The translations under genes and the position numbers were made by a program. Positions 39,724 through 48,640 of a stretch of 64,000 bases of DNA are shown piece by piece; within the stretch, counting starts at the first letter, position 1, and the number at the start of each line of letters is the position of its first letter. The notes under the pieces were generated by a model, which saw nothing but the letters and a program-made list of their open reading frames with translations, did not search any database and was not told where the DNA came from. The stretch lies in contig CAYWSX010000002.1 in assembly GCA_964461115.1 (NCBI GenBank), positions 202,352-266,351 on the forward strand, read 5' to 3'. The stretch comes from RGIG2134 sp964461115 (GTDB lineage Bacteria; Cyanobacteriota; Vampirovibrionia; Gastranaerophilales; Gastranaerophilaceae).

Positions 39724-40920
39724 ATGTTATCGGTTGAAAAAGTAAAACACGCGGCAGAATGCCTCAAGGGCACGGCAAGAACAACAGATTTAATTTATTC
39801 TGCAGAGTTGAAAAATTGCAGCATTTATCTCAAAGCGGAAAACCTCCAAAATACGGGGTCTTTCAAGCTTAGAGGGGCTTATTATAAAATTTCTATGCTC
39901 AATGACGAGCAGAAGAAAAAAGGTATTATTGCCTGCTCTGCCGGTAACCACGCACAGGGTGTAGCGCTTGCAGCACAGAAAATGGGCATAAAAGCAACGA
40001 TTTTCATACCAAGCACAGCACCGATATCAAAAATCGAGGCAACGCGCAAATATGGCGCTGAAATTCGCTTGGTAGACGGCGTATACGACGACGCGTTCAA
40101 TGAAGCCGTAAAATATCAAAAAGAAACCGGTGCGGAGTTTATACACCCGTTCGACGACGAGGATATCATCGCAGGGCAGGCAACTATTGCGCTGGAGCTG
40201 TTAGAGCAGCTTCCCGACTTGGACGCGGTAATAGTTCCTATCGGCGGGGGCGGGCTTATTTCGGGGATTGCATACACAATAAAAGCTTTAAAACCCGATT
40301 GTAAAGTATACGGCGTTCAGGCTCAAGGTGCGGGGAGCATGTACCACGCTGTAGAAATTAACAGACGTGAAGAACTGCCGAAAGTCGCGACTTTTGCAGA
40401 CGGAACAGCCGTAAAAATGCCCGGGGAATTGACGTTTGAATATTGCAGCAAATATGTTGACGAAATTGCACTAGTAAGTGACGACGAGATTGCAACAGCA
40501 ATTCTTGCGCTGATTGAACGCCAAAAACTTATCGCGGAAGGCGCAGGCGCCCTTAGCGTAGCGGCGGCAATGTTCAATAAATTTAATCTTGAAGGCAAAA
40601 AGACTGTCTGCATAGTCTCAGGGGGAAATATCGACGTAAACATCCTTTCCCGCGTAATAAACAGAGGTCTACTGAAAGCAGGACGGCTTTGTGAGCTTAC
40701 GATAGAGCTTCTGGACAAGCCGGGTCAATTAACCGAGGTTTCCAAAATTATTGCCGAAGCAGGAGCTAACGTAATCAAAGTAAGCCACAACCGCACAGGC
40801 GAAAACACCGACATAAACGACTGTTACCTCAAAATCGCGCTGGAGACAAGAAATCTGCGGCATTACTGCGAAATCAGACACGCATTGGCAAAAGCCGGCT
40901 TCAAACTCGTATCAAACTAA
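39724..40920 (+). CDS. ilvA: Threonine dehydratase with ACT domain
   Basis: The ~398-residue enzyme has the PLP-binding Lys in NTGSFKLRGAYYKIS, the Ser/Gly loop ACSAGNHAQGVALAAQ, and the phosphate-binding GGGGLISGIAYTIK. The C-terminal ACT domain (LTIELLDKPGQLTEVSKIIA) binds an effector. It converts L-threonine to 2-oxobutyrate and ammonia for isoleucine synthesis or for catabolism (TdcB-type length). The ATG at 39724 has GGGATAGAGAG upstream. ridA follows 12 bases later: RidA removes the reactive enamine that this enzyme releases, so the pair is functionally matched. Confidence 0.93.
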   Translation: MLSVEKVKHAAECLKGTARTTDLIYSAELKNCSIYLKAENLQNTGSFKLRGAYYKISMLNDEQKKKGIIACSAGNHAQGVALAAQKMGIKATIFIPSTAPISKIEATRKYGAEIRLVDGVYDDAFNEAVKYQKETGAEFIHPFDDEDIIAGQATIALELLEQLPDLDAVIVPIGGGGLISGIAYTIKALKPDCKVYGVQAQGAGSMYHAVEINRREELPKVATFADGTAVKMPGELTFEYCSKYVDEIALVSDDEIATAILALIERQKLIAEGAGALSVAAAMFNKFNLEGKKTVCIVSGGNIDVNILSRVINRGLLKAGRLCELTIELLDKPGQLTEVSKIIAEAGANVIKVSHNRTGENTDINDCYLKIALETRNLRHYCEIRHALAKAGFKLVSN

Positions 40921-40932
40921 GGAGAATAAATT

Positions 40933-41307
40933 ATGAAAAAAATTATATTAACAAATGACGCACCTGCGCCTATCGGTCCGTATTCGCAGGCCTACATTGC
41001 GGGGAACACGCTCTATTGCTCGGGACAAATCGCACTGAATCCAAAAACGGGAGAATTTTTGAACGGAACCGTTGAAGAACAAACTCTTCAATGTATCAAA
41101 AATGCCTCTGCGGTCTTGAAAGAAGCAGGCTACACATTTGACGATGTTGTAAAAACGACGTGTTTCCTCAAAAAAATGAGTGATTTTGCAGCATTTAATG
41201 AAATTTACGGTCAATACTTCACCTCAAAACCTGCTCGCTCTTGCGTTGCTGCGGCAGAACTACCCAAGGGCGCCCTGGTCGAAATAGAAATAATTGCAGT
41301 GAAGTAA
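40933..41307 (+). CDS. ridA: Reactive intermediate/imine deaminase RidA
   Basis: The 124-residue protein is a full-length RidA (YjgF/YER057c): PAPIGPYSQAYIAGNTLYCS-GQIALNP, VEEQTLQCIKNASAVLKEAG, and the C-terminal PARSCVAAAELPKGALVEIE with the catalytic Arg. It is a trimer that hydrolyses 2-aminoacrylate and similar enamines made by threonine/serine dehydratases. It lies directly after ilvA with AAGGAG before the ATG. Confidence 0.96.
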   Translation: MKKIILTNDAPAPIGPYSQAYIAGNTLYCSGQIALNPKTGEFLNGTVEEQTLQCIKNASAVLKEAGYTFDDVVKTTCFLKKMSDFAAFNEIYGQYFTSKPARSCVAAAELPKGALVEIEIIAVK

Positions 41308-41404
41308 AGTTAACAATACGTTACAAATATAAAATTTTTAGCAACTTTATACTTTTAGTGACTTTAATTCCATTGAAAACTACAACTTTAACAGGAGAAT
41401 AATC

Positions 41405-41938
41405 ATGGCAATATCTGGTATCGCAGGTAAAATCCTTACCGGAACAGCAACAGAAGTAACACCTAAAATATGCCCTATAGTCAAATCTTTTTCAGGTCAT
41501 ACACAAAAACAAATCTTTGAAGCTTGTGAAAAAGGTGACCTTTATACACTAAAACAGTTCATTAATGCAAATAAAACACTACACAACGGTGATGAAACAG
41601 TTGTGAAAATGCTTACATCTAATTATGCGGGCTCTGAGGGACAAATACCGATTAACAAAGCAAACGCAAGCACTCTGGGTACAATTATTATGTCAATGAC
41701 CGGTCATAATGAAAAAGGTCTTTATACATGCATTTCAACACTAAGCAATGATGCAATAAAAGCCGACAGTAAAAAAATATCTATGGTTCAAGAGGCATTA
41801 GAAACCATTCGTCAAAGCGCAGATATTTCTGATGCTAACAAAATCAAAATTCTCGGTGAAAAATCTGAATTTTTGACAAAAAACCAACAAATGGCATTGT
41901 ACTACATGAAAACCCCATATACAGGACATATTGGTTAA
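41405..41938 (+). CDS. Hypothetical lineage protein
   Basis: The 177-residue product begins MAISGIAGKILTGTATEVTP and has the F-x-G motif SFSGHT near residue 29. QIFEACEKGDLYTLKQFINA resembles one ankyrin repeat, but no further repeat is clear. The rest is helical and polar. AGGAGA stands before the ATG and a strong terminator follows. No membrane segment or signal is seen. Confidence 0.7.
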   Translation: MAISGIAGKILTGTATEVTPKICPIVKSFSGHTQKQIFEACEKGDLYTLKQFINANKTLHNGDETVVKMLTSNYAGSEGQIPINKANASTLGTIIMSMTGHNEKGLYTCISTLSNDAIKADSKKISMVQEALETIRQSADISDANKIKILGEKSEFLTKNQQMALYYMKTPYTGHIG

Positions 41939-41957
41939 TACTGAATTTATTTAAAGC

Positions 41958-41991
41958 AAGAAAAGAACATCCTATTCGATGTTCTTTTCTT
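41958..41991. terminator. Bidirectional terminator shared by convergent genes
   Basis: AAGAAAAGAACAT (41958-41970) pairs perfectly with ATGTTCTTTTCTT (41979-41991) around an eight-base loop. The stop codon of the minus-strand gene (41972-41974) sits in the loop. Confidence 0.92.
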
Positions 41992-43327
41992 TTATATAAA
42001 CCGTGGAAAATCGCCACGCTTCAAACGACTTTGAAAAATAGTCAGGCGCCAATCCTGCTTTCACTTTCAAACTATTTAAAAATTCCTTCTTATCCGGGAG
42101 CTGTTCCCAAACCGACGGCAGGTAAACAGCCTGATGAGCACCGTCCTTGATAATTATTCCGTCTTTATACGGTACAATCTGCGCCAAAAGATAGTTTTCG
42201 TCCGCAAACGCCATTTTCACAGGGGAAGAGAGCAAAGAGACAAAAATCTTGATTTTATCGAACTCTTCTGCGGCCAAAGGCTGAAATCTATTGTCATTAA
42301 ATGCGCTGTCATACGCATGCTGAAGCAAATCAATTAAAAGCGGTTGGTGGGCAATTACAGAGCCAATACAACCTCTCAGGCGTCCGTCGATTTCCAAAGT
42401 CACAAACGACGCGCCAAATTCTTTGAAAACTTCGGGAATATTTTCCGCAATTACACGTTCTTCATTATTCAAACCTGCTTTTATGCTGTCACGGCAAAGT
42501 TTAAGGACATAATCCGAAAATTCTTCTTTAATAAATTCCGATTTGCTTTTTTCAGCCAGAACCCAGCTTCCGTACCCGACAACACGGCCTTCATCCCCGG
42601 TTGCAGCCGCAGAATTTGTCATACCGACGCGAATTAAAGAAAAGTCCTGCTCTCTTGCAAAATTCACCAACGCGCAGATTCCCGAAGACCCGCATGCCTG
42701 CTCATGGCTGAACCTGTCGATATCAGCCCCTTCAATCATTGCGGCAGTGATGTCGTCAAGTTTTTCCGCCTCATCTTTTGAATGAAAATGGCTCAAATCC
42801 GTTGATATAACAAACGCATTATCCTCATCGGGGTAGTACGCCTCTATAATCTTGTAAATATCTTCGAAATTTTGATAATTCGAAAGAATCGGAACAATAC
42901 TCTGCGCTTTGTCCAAATACTGCAAAAAAGGCACTTGGACTTCAACGGCATGTTCTTTTTCAAAGGCCTCGTTTACATATTCACAGCCGAATTTTTCAAC
43001 AAGCTCATTATTTATTGCCTGATTTACTTTTATCACCCCAATAGGAGTATACCAGTAGTCAAAGTCCGATAAAGCAGGCTTTAAAAGCGGCTTATGATGA
43101 GAAGGTGCAATGATAAAAACATTTTTCGCCTTTCTCAGGTACTGAAACCCCTCGCTTGCAAGCTGTCCCGAATATACGTAACCCGCATGAGGAACAATCA
43201 ATGCACGCGACGAAAGTTTATAGTCTTTTTTATTATTTTTTTCAAAATCCTTTAACTGCGAGAGCAGTTCTTCTCTATCTGACGGGTAAAACATACCCGC
43301 AACCGACGCTTTTTTTATCCTGTCCAT
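41972..43327 (-). CDS. AmmeMemoRadiSam proteins B and A fused (Memo-AMMECR1)
   Basis: The 451-residue protein joins two families. Residues 1-270 are Memo (AmmeMemoRadiSam protein B): VAGMFYPSDREEL, IVPHAGYVYSGQLASEGF, APSHHKPLL, STDLSHFHSKDEAEKL and ACGSSGICALVNFA, with metal-binding His/Cys. Residues 280-451 are AMMECR1 (protein A): FVTLEIDGRLRGCIGSVIAH and AVYLPSVWEQLPDKKEFLNS. Such proteins occur with the radical SAM enzyme AmrS, which here starts 49 bases away on the other strand. The pathway is uncharacterised. AGGTG stands before the ATG. Confidence 0.92.
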   Translation of the reverse strand: MDRIKKASVAGMFYPSDREELLSQLKDFEKNNKKDYKLSSRALIVPHAGYVYSGQLASEGFQYLRKAKNVFIIAPSHHKPLLKPALSDFDYWYTPIGVIKVNQAINNELVEKFGCEYVNEAFEKEHAVEVQVPFLQYLDKAQSIVPILSNYQNFEDIYKIIEAYYPDEDNAFVISTDLSHFHSKDEAEKLDDITAAMIEGADIDRFSHEQACGSSGICALVNFAREQDFSLIRVGMTNSAAATGDEGRVVGYGSWVLAEKSKSEFIKEEFSDYVLKLCRDSIKAGLNNEERVIAENIPEVFKEFGASFVTLEIDGRLRGCIGSVIAHQPLLIDLLQHAYDSAFNDNRFQPLAAEEFDKIKIFVSLLSSPVKMAFADENYLLAQIVPYKDGIIIKDGAHQAVYLPSVWEQLPDKKEFLNSLKVKAGLAPDYFSKSFEAWRFSTVYIKEKNIE

Positions 43328-43340
43328 AAAATTACACCTA

Positions 43341-43369
43341 TTACAAATTTGTACGAAAACTATTATAAT
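43341..43369 (+). promoter_or_regulatory. Promoter of the AmrS-like gene, near-leaderless
   Basis: TTACAA (43341-43346), 17 bases and a perfect TATAAT (43364-43369). The ATG at 43377 lies seven bases further and there is no Shine-Dalgarno. Confidence 0.55.
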
Positions 43370-43376
43370 ATATTTT

Positions 43377-44378
43377 ATGAAATATCAAAATAATACAAAA
43401 GACAAAGTTCAGTGTACCGTTTGTCCGCGAAACTGCGTTTTGAAGGACGGACAAAGAGGATTTTGCCATGTTAGGCAAAACATCGACGGAAAAATAACAC
43501 TCACAACCTACGGATACAACACCGGACTGGCAATCGACCCGATAGAGAAAAAACCTTTTTATCATTTTTATCCCTCAAGCCGGGTTTTGTCGTTCGGAAC
43601 CGTGGGCTGCAATATGGGCTGTCAATTTTGTCAAAATTGGACAACATCAAAATCCAAAATCGACCCAAAACGCACAAATAAAGTTTCACCCAAAGAAATT
43701 GCCAAACTTGCAGCAAAACACAAGTGTAAAAGCGTCGCGTTCACGTACAACGAGCCGACTATTTTCCTTGAATACGCAATCGATACTGCAAAAGAGTGTA
43801 AAAAACTCGGAATACAAACTGTTGCCGTGACAGCGGGTTACATAAACCCCGAACCGCGAAAAGAACTTTTTAAACACATCGATGCGGTAAATATTGACCT
43901 GAAAGCTTTTTCTGGAAAATTTTACAAAAAATACTGCTTCGCAGAGCTTGAGCCCGTTCTCGATACTATAAAATACATAAAAAATGAGACCGATACTTGG
44001 CTGGAACTTACAACACTTCTTATTGAAGGTGAAAACGACAGCGAAGAAGAAATAGAGCGCGAATGCGAATGGATTGCCGAAAATCTCGGCACTTTTGTGC
44101 CGCTTCATTTTAGCGCGTTTCATCCGGGCTACAAATTCAATGAGAAAAGTGCGACACAAATCCCCACGCTTTTAAAAGCCATTGATATCGCAAAAAGCAA
44201 AGGGCTGAACTACGTTTATGCCGGAAATATTTCAAACCTAAAATCTTCCACAACATATTGCCACAACTGCAAACGCCCTGTAATTATGCGTGACGGCTAC
44301 CTTATTATGGAATACAATCTGAACGAAAACGGCTGCTGTGATTTTTGCGGAACGGCATGCAAAGGACGCTTTGAGTAA
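43377..44378 (+). CDS. AmmeMemoRadiSam radical SAM enzyme (AmrS-like)
   Basis: The 333-residue protein carries the radical SAM motif CNMGCQFCQNW (CxxxCxxC). An upstream cluster, CTVCPRNCVLKDGQRGFCHV, and a C-terminal YCHNCKRP...CCDFCGTAC suggest extra iron-sulfur or zinc sites. AFTYNEPTIFLEYAIDTAKE and AGNISNL-KSSTTYC complete the family pattern. It generates a 5'-deoxyadenosyl radical; the substrate is unknown. It is transcribed divergently from the Memo-AMMECR1 fusion and must work with it. Confidence 0.92.
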   Translation: MKYQNNTKDKVQCTVCPRNCVLKDGQRGFCHVRQNIDGKITLTTYGYNTGLAIDPIEKKPFYHFYPSSRVLSFGTVGCNMGCQFCQNWTTSKSKIDPKRTNKVSPKEIAKLAAKHKCKSVAFTYNEPTIFLEYAIDTAKECKKLGIQTVAVTAGYINPEPRKELFKHIDAVNIDLKAFSGKFYKKYCFAELEPVLDTIKYIKNETDTWLELTTLLIEGENDSEEEIERECEWIAENLGTFVPLHFSAFHPGYKFNEKSATQIPTLLKAIDIAKSKGLNYVYAGNISNLKSSTTYCHNCKRPVIMRDGYLIMEYNLNENGCCDFCGTACKGRFE

Positions 44379-44427
44379 TTTTTTTGTAGTATAATTTTAT
44401 GAGGAATTAAGCATATTCGAGGTAATA

Positions 44428-45531
44428 ATGCGGATTGCATTTATTTTCAAAAACTTTCAGAACAAAGACTTTAAAGGCGGCGGTGAAAAAATATTTTACC
44501 ACTTAATCAAAGAACTTTCTTTTCTTGGTGCTGCAATTGACGTATATGCTTCCGAAACAAATATTGAAGATTTGAGTTTCGTTGAGAACTTATTCATACT
44601 CCCCGAAGAAGCCTTTTATGCAGCAGCTATGCAGCAAGCAAAAGAAAAAAATTATGACAAAATTATATCTGAAAATGCTCACTTCGTATCTGATATATCT
44701 CTCAGTATGGGGCATTCGTTCGGATACAGATATTATGAGGCAAGAACACCGATTGATAGAGTAATTGAAACGTTATTGAAACCCGGAAAAATAAAAAATC
44801 ACATAAACGCTCACAAGGAGGCACTCCAATACAACAGTCAAATAGTTGTCCTATCAAAAACAGCAAAAAACGGTTATTCGAAATATCTGGAAATCCCTGA
44901 AAGCAAGCTTTCATACATATACCCCGGCGTTGAGATTCCGTCTGTAAAAATAGAAAAAACAAAAAATGAAGTGTTTACAATGGGGATGTCATGCCCCGGA
45001 TTTGCCAGAAAAGGCGGATATATTTTGCTTGGTGCGCTGGCGGTTTTGAAACTTAGCGGACTTAAATTTAAAGCCAAAATTATTAATAATTCAGCGGAGA
45101 AAAATATAGCAATACAGCTAATTTTAAGTTTATTTGGTCTGAAAAAAAATGTGGAATTCCTAAATTTTACAAATGACATGAATTCATTTTACGGTTCGCT
45201 GGACTTATTTCTTATGCCCTCACGTGAAGAGTCTTTTGGAATAGTGTTAACAGAAGCAATGGCAGCAAAGGTTTTAACAGTCTGCTCGTCGAGCTGCGGT
45301 GCGTCAGAGATAGTTCAAGACGGTATTAACGGCTACGTATTTTCGATGAAAGGTATTCCTGCGTTCAATTTAGCAAAAAAAATAGCGGAAATTGCAAAAG
45401 CAGGACGCAATAACGTAAAAATAATCAAAGAAGGTTACAAAACAGCAGAGCAAATGAGTTGGAAAAATTTTGCATTACAATTTCTTGATAAAATTGAATG
45501 CAGAATTCCCGAAAAAGAGTTACAAAAATAA
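44428..45531 (+). CDS. Glycosyltransferase family 4
   Basis: The 367-residue protein has a GT-B fold with FKGGGEKIFYHLIKELSFLG at the N-terminus and the GT4 donor site SLDLFLMPSREESFGIVLTEAMAAK (Glu-x7-Glu motif EESFGIVLTE), followed by GASEIVQDGINGYVF. It is a retaining transferase using a nucleotide sugar. It lies directly upstream of UDP-xylose synthase and UDP-glucose dehydrogenase, so its donor could be UDP-xylose or UDP-GlcA. GAGGT stands before the ATG. Confidence 0.9.
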   Translation: MRIAFIFKNFQNKDFKGGGEKIFYHLIKELSFLGAAIDVYASETNIEDLSFVENLFILPEEAFYAAAMQQAKEKNYDKIISENAHFVSDISLSMGHSFGYRYYEARTPIDRVIETLLKPGKIKNHINAHKEALQYNSQIVVLSKTAKNGYSKYLEIPESKLSYIYPGVEIPSVKIEKTKNEVFTMGMSCPGFARKGGYILLGALAVLKLSGLKFKAKIINNSAEKNIAIQLILSLFGLKKNVEFLNFTNDMNSFYGSLDLFLMPSREESFGIVLTEAMAAKVLTVCSSSCGASEIVQDGINGYVFSMKGIPAFNLAKKIAEIAKAGRNNVKIIKEGYKTAEQMSWKNFALQFLDKIECRIPEKELQK

Positions 45532-45542
45532 GGGGTTTAATT

Positions 45543-46478
45543 TTGAAAAGAGTTTTAATAACAGGCGGAGCGGGATTTATCGGAAGTCATCTATGTGAAA
45601 GACTTTTAAATGAAGGAAATGACGTAATTTGTCTTGATAATTTTTTCACAGGCTCAAAAGACAATATTCGTCACCTTATCGGCAATAACCGTTTTGAACT
45701 TGTCAGACACGATATAACAAAAGAATATTTTGCTGAAGTCGACCAAATATATAACCTTGCGTGCCCTGCAAGTCCGCCCCACTATCAATACAACCCTATA
45801 AAAACAATGAAAACATCCGTTCTGGGAATGATTAACATGCTGGGACTCGCAAAACGCTGCAAAGCAAGGATTTTACAAGCTTCAACAAGCGAAGTCTACG
45901 GCGACCCGCACGTGCACCCACAAGTGGAATCTTACTGGGGAAATGTTAACCCTATCGGCATAAGAAGCTGCTACGATGAGGGAAAACGCTGTGCGGAAAC
46001 ACTGATGATGGATTACCACCGCCAAAACAAAGTTGACACAAGAATTATCCGAATTTTCAACACATATGGCCCAAATATGGATCCGTATGACGGTAGAGTT
46101 GTTTCAAACTGTATCGTTCAGGCACTCAAGGGCGAAGACATAACTATATACGGAGACGGCTCGCAAACCCGCAGCTTCTGCTACGTAGACGACCTTGTAG
46201 ACGGGATTATAAAAATGATGAACAACGAACAAGGATTTATCGGACCCGTGAACCTTGGAAATCCGTCTGAAAGAACCATTCTTGACCTGGCTGAAAGAAT
46301 AATTAAGCTAACAAACTCGAAATCAAATCTTATTTTCATGCCGCTTCCTCAGGATGACCCGACTCAAAGAAAACCTGACATCAGCGTTGCGAAAAAAGAA
46401 CTTAATTGGGAACCAAAAACAGACATTGATGATGGTTTGAAAAAAACTATTGCTTATTTTGAGAAAAAAATTAAATAA
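45543..46478 (+). CDS. UDP-glucuronate decarboxylase (UDP-xylose synthase)
   Basis: The 311-residue short-chain dehydrogenase starts KRVLITGGAGFIGSHLCERL (NAD site). QIYNLACPASPPHYQYNPIK is the hallmark of UXS, with the active-site YDEGKR (Tyr/Lys) and RIFNTYGPNMDPYDGRVVSN. It oxidises and decarboxylates UDP-glucuronate to UDP-xylose. The TTG at 45543 is the start: AGGGG lies seven bases upstream, and the fold begins here. ugd follows after nine bases and supplies its substrate. Confidence 0.93.
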   Translation: MKRVLITGGAGFIGSHLCERLLNEGNDVICLDNFFTGSKDNIRHLIGNNRFELVRHDITKEYFAEVDQIYNLACPASPPHYQYNPIKTMKTSVLGMINMLGLAKRCKARILQASTSEVYGDPHVHPQVESYWGNVNPIGIRSCYDEGKRCAETLMMDYHRQNKVDTRIIRIFNTYGPNMDPYDGRVVSNCIVQALKGEDITIYGDGSQTRSFCYVDDLVDGIIKMMNNEQGFIGPVNLGNPSERTILDLAERIIKLTNSKSNLIFMPLPQDDPTQRKPDISVAKKELNWEPKTDIDDGLKKTIAYFEKKIK

Positions 46479-46487
46479 AGGAGAGAT

Positions 46488-47816
46488 ATGAATATTTGCG
46501 TTATCGGAACAGGATATGTAGGACTCGTTGCAGGCGCTTGCTTGGCGGAAATGGGCAACAACGTAATTTGCGTGGACAAAGACACCGAAAAACTTGAAAA
46601 ACTCGAACACGGAATCATTCCTATCTACGAACCCGGGCTTGATGAACTTATTACGTCTAACGTTCACGAAAACAGACTGAAATTCACAAGTGACCTTGAT
46701 AAAGCGGTAAAAGATTCCATGGTCTGCTTTATCGCAGTCGGCACGCCGCAAGGCGACGACGGCTCTGCTGATTTGAGCGCTGTATACGGCGTTGCAGAGC
46801 AAATAGGACGCGCAATCAACAAATATACCGTTATTGTTGACAAATCAACCGTGCCTGTCGGAACGGCGGAAAAAGTGCGCGAAATCATTGCAAAAACCAC
46901 AAACTATGAGTTTGATGTAGTGTCCAATCCCGAGTTTTTAAAACAAGGCGCAGCGGTCGATGATTTCCTGAAACCTGACCGCGTTGTCATCGGCTCCGAC
47001 TCTCAAAAATCTACAGAAATAATGCAGGAATTGTATTCTCCATTTTTAAGAACAGGGAATCCCGTCATAATTATGGATGTTAAGTCAGCAGAAATGACAA
47101 AATATGCGGCAAACTCTTTCTTGGCAGTTAAAATTTCTTTTGCTAACGAAATCGCAAATATTTGCGAACAAGTCGGTGCAGATGCAGAAATGGTGAGAAT
47201 CGGAATGTGCTCGGACAAAAGAATAGGTTCTCAATTCCTCTTCCCTGGACTGGGATACGGCGGAAGCTGTTTCCCTAAAGACGTAAAAGCCATGATAAAA
47301 ACCGCAAAAGATTTTGATTGCAGCCATGAGATACTTGAAGCCGCTGATAAAATGAATAAAAAGCAGCGTCAAATATTTATAAACAAAATTTTGGCACGTT
47401 TCGGAAACGACTTGTCAGGTATGACATTTGGCGTTTGGGGACTTGCATTCAAGCCTAAAACTAATGACATGCGTGAAGCTCCGGCTATAACTATTATAAA
47501 TGTACTGCTTGAAAAAGGCGCTAAGATACAGGCTTTTGACCCTAAAGCATACGACTGCGCAATGCCTATTTTCGGAAACAAGATAGAATACGCAAAATCA
47601 TCATATGACGCGCTTAAAAACGCAGACTGCATGCTTCTTTTAACCGAATGGAATGAATTCCGCAGACCGGATTTCGATAGAATAAAAGAAACAATGAAAT
47701 CGCCGATTATATTTGACGGAAGAAATCAATATGAGGCGAAAAGAATGGAACAGCGCGGATTTGAATACTATTGTGTCGGTAAAAGCACAGCCCCGCAACT
47801 GCTCCTGCATAAATAG
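46488..47816 (+). CDS. ugd: UDP-glucose 6-dehydrogenase
   Basis: The 442-residue enzyme has NICVIGTGYVGLVAGACLAE (NAD-binding), VDKSTVPVGTAEKV, VSNPEFLKQGAAVDDFLKPD, GYGGSCFPKDVKAM with the catalytic Cys, and GVWGLAFKPKTNDMREAP. It oxidises UDP-glucose twice to UDP-glucuronate. It forms an operon with the UXS and GT4 genes. GGAGAG precedes the ATG. No hairpin with a T tract follows on this strand, so termination is not obvious. Confidence 0.96.
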   Translation: MNICVIGTGYVGLVAGACLAEMGNNVICVDKDTEKLEKLEHGIIPIYEPGLDELITSNVHENRLKFTSDLDKAVKDSMVCFIAVGTPQGDDGSADLSAVYGVAEQIGRAINKYTVIVDKSTVPVGTAEKVREIIAKTTNYEFDVVSNPEFLKQGAAVDDFLKPDRVVIGSDSQKSTEIMQELYSPFLRTGNPVIIMDVKSAEMTKYAANSFLAVKISFANEIANICEQVGADAEMVRIGMCSDKRIGSQFLFPGLGYGGSCFPKDVKAMIKTAKDFDCSHEILEAADKMNKKQRQIFINKILARFGNDLSGMTFGVWGLAFKPKTNDMREAPAITIINVLLEKGAKIQAFDPKAYDCAMPIFGNKIEYAKSSYDALKNADCMLLLTEWNEFRRPDFDRIKETMKSPIIFDGRNQYEAKRMEQRGFEYYCVGKSTAPQLLLHK

Positions 47817-47818
47817 AG

Positions 47819-48007
47819 CTAAAACCGCTTAAATGTCGTTATTATAGCTCCGTCAGGCAACACCGAGGCTACAGAGCCGTTTGCCTGCGCAATGACTAGC
47901 ATGACAGTTTTCAGATGTTTCTCTGCGTTTTTCAGTTACTAAGCTTTAATATGCAATAAAGCAGGTCGGACAGACCTGCTCTACTGTATGTTATAATTCA
48001 AAACATC
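47819..48007. other. Intergenic region with two hairpins
   Basis: CAGGCAA (47854-47860) pairs with TTGCCTG (47881-47887) and encloses GGCT-acag-AGCC. AGCAGGTC (47960-47967) pairs with GACCTGCT (47973-47980); on the minus strand it is followed by TTATTG and probably ends the LemA operon. No gene is seen. Confidence 0.65.
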
Positions 48008-48583
48008 CTAGAATTTCACTTCAGGAACAGTTTTTTCACTTTCTGAGACTTCAAAGTATTCTCTTGCTTTTACGCCTGAGATTGAAGCTACTATTGAAGT
48101 AGGGAATGTCCTGATGCGGGCATTAAGTGCTTTTACACTCTCATTGTAATCGCGTCTGGCAACAGAAAGACGGTTCTCCGTCCCTGCAAGCTCATCTTGC
48201 AGAGCAATAAAGGATTTATCAGCCTTTAGGTCAGGATAACGCTCAACAACTACCAGCAATCTCGAAAGTGCACTTGTAAGCTGACTTTCGCTGCTGCTTA
48301 TTGCTTTCACATCACCTTTTGGCATTGCACCTGCGAGCTTAGCACGCGCGTCAGCAATATTTGTGAAAACGTCTTTTTCATGTGTTGCATAACCCTTCAC
48401 GGTCGCAACAAAGTTCGGAATCAGGTCGTTTCTACGTTTCAACTGGTTTTCTATCTGCGCCCAATTCGAATTTACAGACTCATCCATCTGCTGCAAATTA
48501 TTGTAAGAACCCACAAACGACGACGCAGCAAGTATCACCACCAAGACAATAACGCCTATAATAATGCCTCCAATGTTTTTCAT
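48008..48583 (-). CDS. LemA-family membrane protein
   Basis: The ~191-residue protein has a membrane helix at residues 4-22 (IGGIIIGVIVLVVILAASSF), then the LemA helical fold: YNNLQQMDESVNSNWAQIEN-QLKRRNDLIPNFVATVKGYA, LLVVVERYPDLKADKSFIAL and the C-terminal VARRDYNESVKALNARI-RTFP. LemA proteins face outward and are anchored at the N-terminus; many occur with TPM-domain proteins, as here. The ATG at 48583 has AAGGAG upstream. Function is unknown. Confidence 0.93.
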   Translation of the reverse strand: MKNIGGIIIGVIVLVVILAASSFVGSYNNLQQMDESVNSNWAQIENQLKRRNDLIPNFVATVKGYATHEKDVFTNIADARAKLAGAMPKGDVKAISSSESQLTSALSRLLVVVERYPDLKADKSFIALQDELAGTENRLSVARRDYNESVKALNARIRTFPTSIVASISGVKAREYFEVSESEKTVPEVKF

Positions 48584-48640
48584 ATTTTTCTCCTTTTTTT
48601 GCAAGAGTGTGAATATATGACTCCAATAAACAAACTCTGC

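Noticed and set aside
40323..40718. 131-codon frame antisense to the threonine dehydratase gene
   Set aside because: Ser/Arg-rich composition typical of a shadow of a conserved coding frame; no ribosome site.
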